A stretch of 7,003 nucleotides of DNA from NCBI GenBank assembly GCA_025928535.1, contig JAICJJ010000146.1, positions 1-7,003 on the forward strand, written 5' to 3'. Under the pieces are notes generated by a model. That model did no database searches. It was not told the DNA's origin and saw nothing but the letters and a program-made list of their open reading frames with translations. The position numbers and the translations under genes are program-made. Source of the stretch: Thermomicrobiales bacterium (GTDB lineage Bacteria > Chloroflexota > Chloroflexia > Thermomicrobiales > UBA6265). This document shows, piece by piece, positions 6,713 to 7,003 of this stretch. The first letter of the stretch is position 1, and every line of letters starts with the position of its first letter.

Positions 6713-6969
6713 GGCGTCACCGTTTCGCCGGCCGCCGGGTTCGGCGCCGAGTCAACCGCCTCGCTCGGCGCCGGCCCGCGACTGAGAAACGCGTTCAGCC
6801 GCTGTTCGACGGTGCGCCGCGGCACGAGGATGCGATGGTTGCAGCCATGGCAGCGCAAACCGATGTCAGCGCCGAGGCGGACGATCGTCCAGTCATGGCT
6901 TCCACACGGGTGCGGCTTGCGCAGCCGCACCACGTCCCCGAGCCGCAATTCGAGCGGGCCGTCCGGCAT
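6709..6969 (-). CDS. DUF951 zinc-ribbon-like small protein
   Basis: An 86-residue protein whose first ~60 residues match DUF951 (YyzM-like): LRLGDVVRLRKPHPCGSHDWTIVRLGADIGLRCHGCNHRILVPR. Cys22 (in HPCGS), Cys40 and Cys43 (CHGC), with His20 or His46 nearby, could bind one zinc. The family has no established function; the core looks like a small beta fold able to bind nucleic acid or protein, but that is a guess. The C-terminal ~22 residues are Pro/Ala/Glu-rich and probably disordered. A good Shine-Dalgarno (AGGTGA on the minus strand, 6976-6981) lies 6 bases before the ATG. It is the first gene seen in the operon with the MFS exporter and deacetylase; its promoter is not visible in the remaining 34 bases, so the operon may extend to the right. 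Confidence 0.88.
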   Translation of the reverse strand: MPDGPLELRLGDVVRLRKPHPCGSHDWTIVRLGADIGLRCHGCNHRILVPRRTVEQRLNAFLSRGPAPSEAVDSAPNPAAGETVTP

Positions 6970-6975
6970 CGCCGG

Positions 6976-6981
6976 TCACCT
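6976..6981 (-). promoter_or_regulatory. Shine-Dalgarno of the DUF951 gene
   Basis: Minus-strand AGGTGA, complementary to the 3' end of 16S rRNA, lies 6 bases before the ATG at 6969 and confirms that start. The last 34 bases of the window hold no recognisable promoter. Confidence 0.65.
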
Positions 6982-7003
6982 TTCGCGCCTCGCGGCAGCC
7001 GGC

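Overview
The window is high-GC, gene-dense bacterial chromosome with seven protein genes and no intergenic gap above about 140 bases. The best guess for the source is a Chloroflexota bacterium, perhaps near Thermomicrobia. The grounds are the strong GC bias at third codon positions, the DUF951 zinc-binding mini-protein (a family I associate mainly with Firmicutes and Chloroflexota) and the mix of gene families. This placement is an inference; no rRNA or marker gene is present. I see no mobile element, CRISPR array, tRNA, rRNA or phage gene.

Layout. Left (1-1105): a + strand WYL-domain transcription factor with a short leader carrying an inverted repeat and a possible -10 box. Centre (1126-4281): a two-gene minus-strand operon reads right to left, with a soluble MgtE-like protein (PRC-barrel-like region, MgtE N domain, two CBS domains, no membrane channel) followed 16 bases later by an NRAMP-fold metal transporter. 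Divergent from it, across only 68 bases, is a small XRE-type regulator that looks leaderless. Right (4336-6969): a three-gene minus-strand operon encodes the DUF951 protein, an MFS exporter of the DHA3 type whose GTG start overlaps the preceding stop by 4 bases, and a NodB-fold deacetylase of the Helicobacter HP0310/PgdA type.

How the genes may work together. The most interesting unit is the central one. In true MgtE magnesium channels the cytosolic N and CBS domains sense Mg2+ and gate the attached membrane domain. Here those sensor domains stand alone and are co-transcribed with an NRAMP-like transporter. Its metal-site motifs differ from those of Mn/Fe transporters: DPGN is DAGS, and the MPH of helix 6 is TPY. 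This suggests a split, Mg2+-sensing divalent-cation transport system, possibly controlled by the adjacent XRE protein. The functional link is inferred from domain content and operon structure. The right-hand operon looks like ordinary envelope/efflux content with no visible link to the metal operon.
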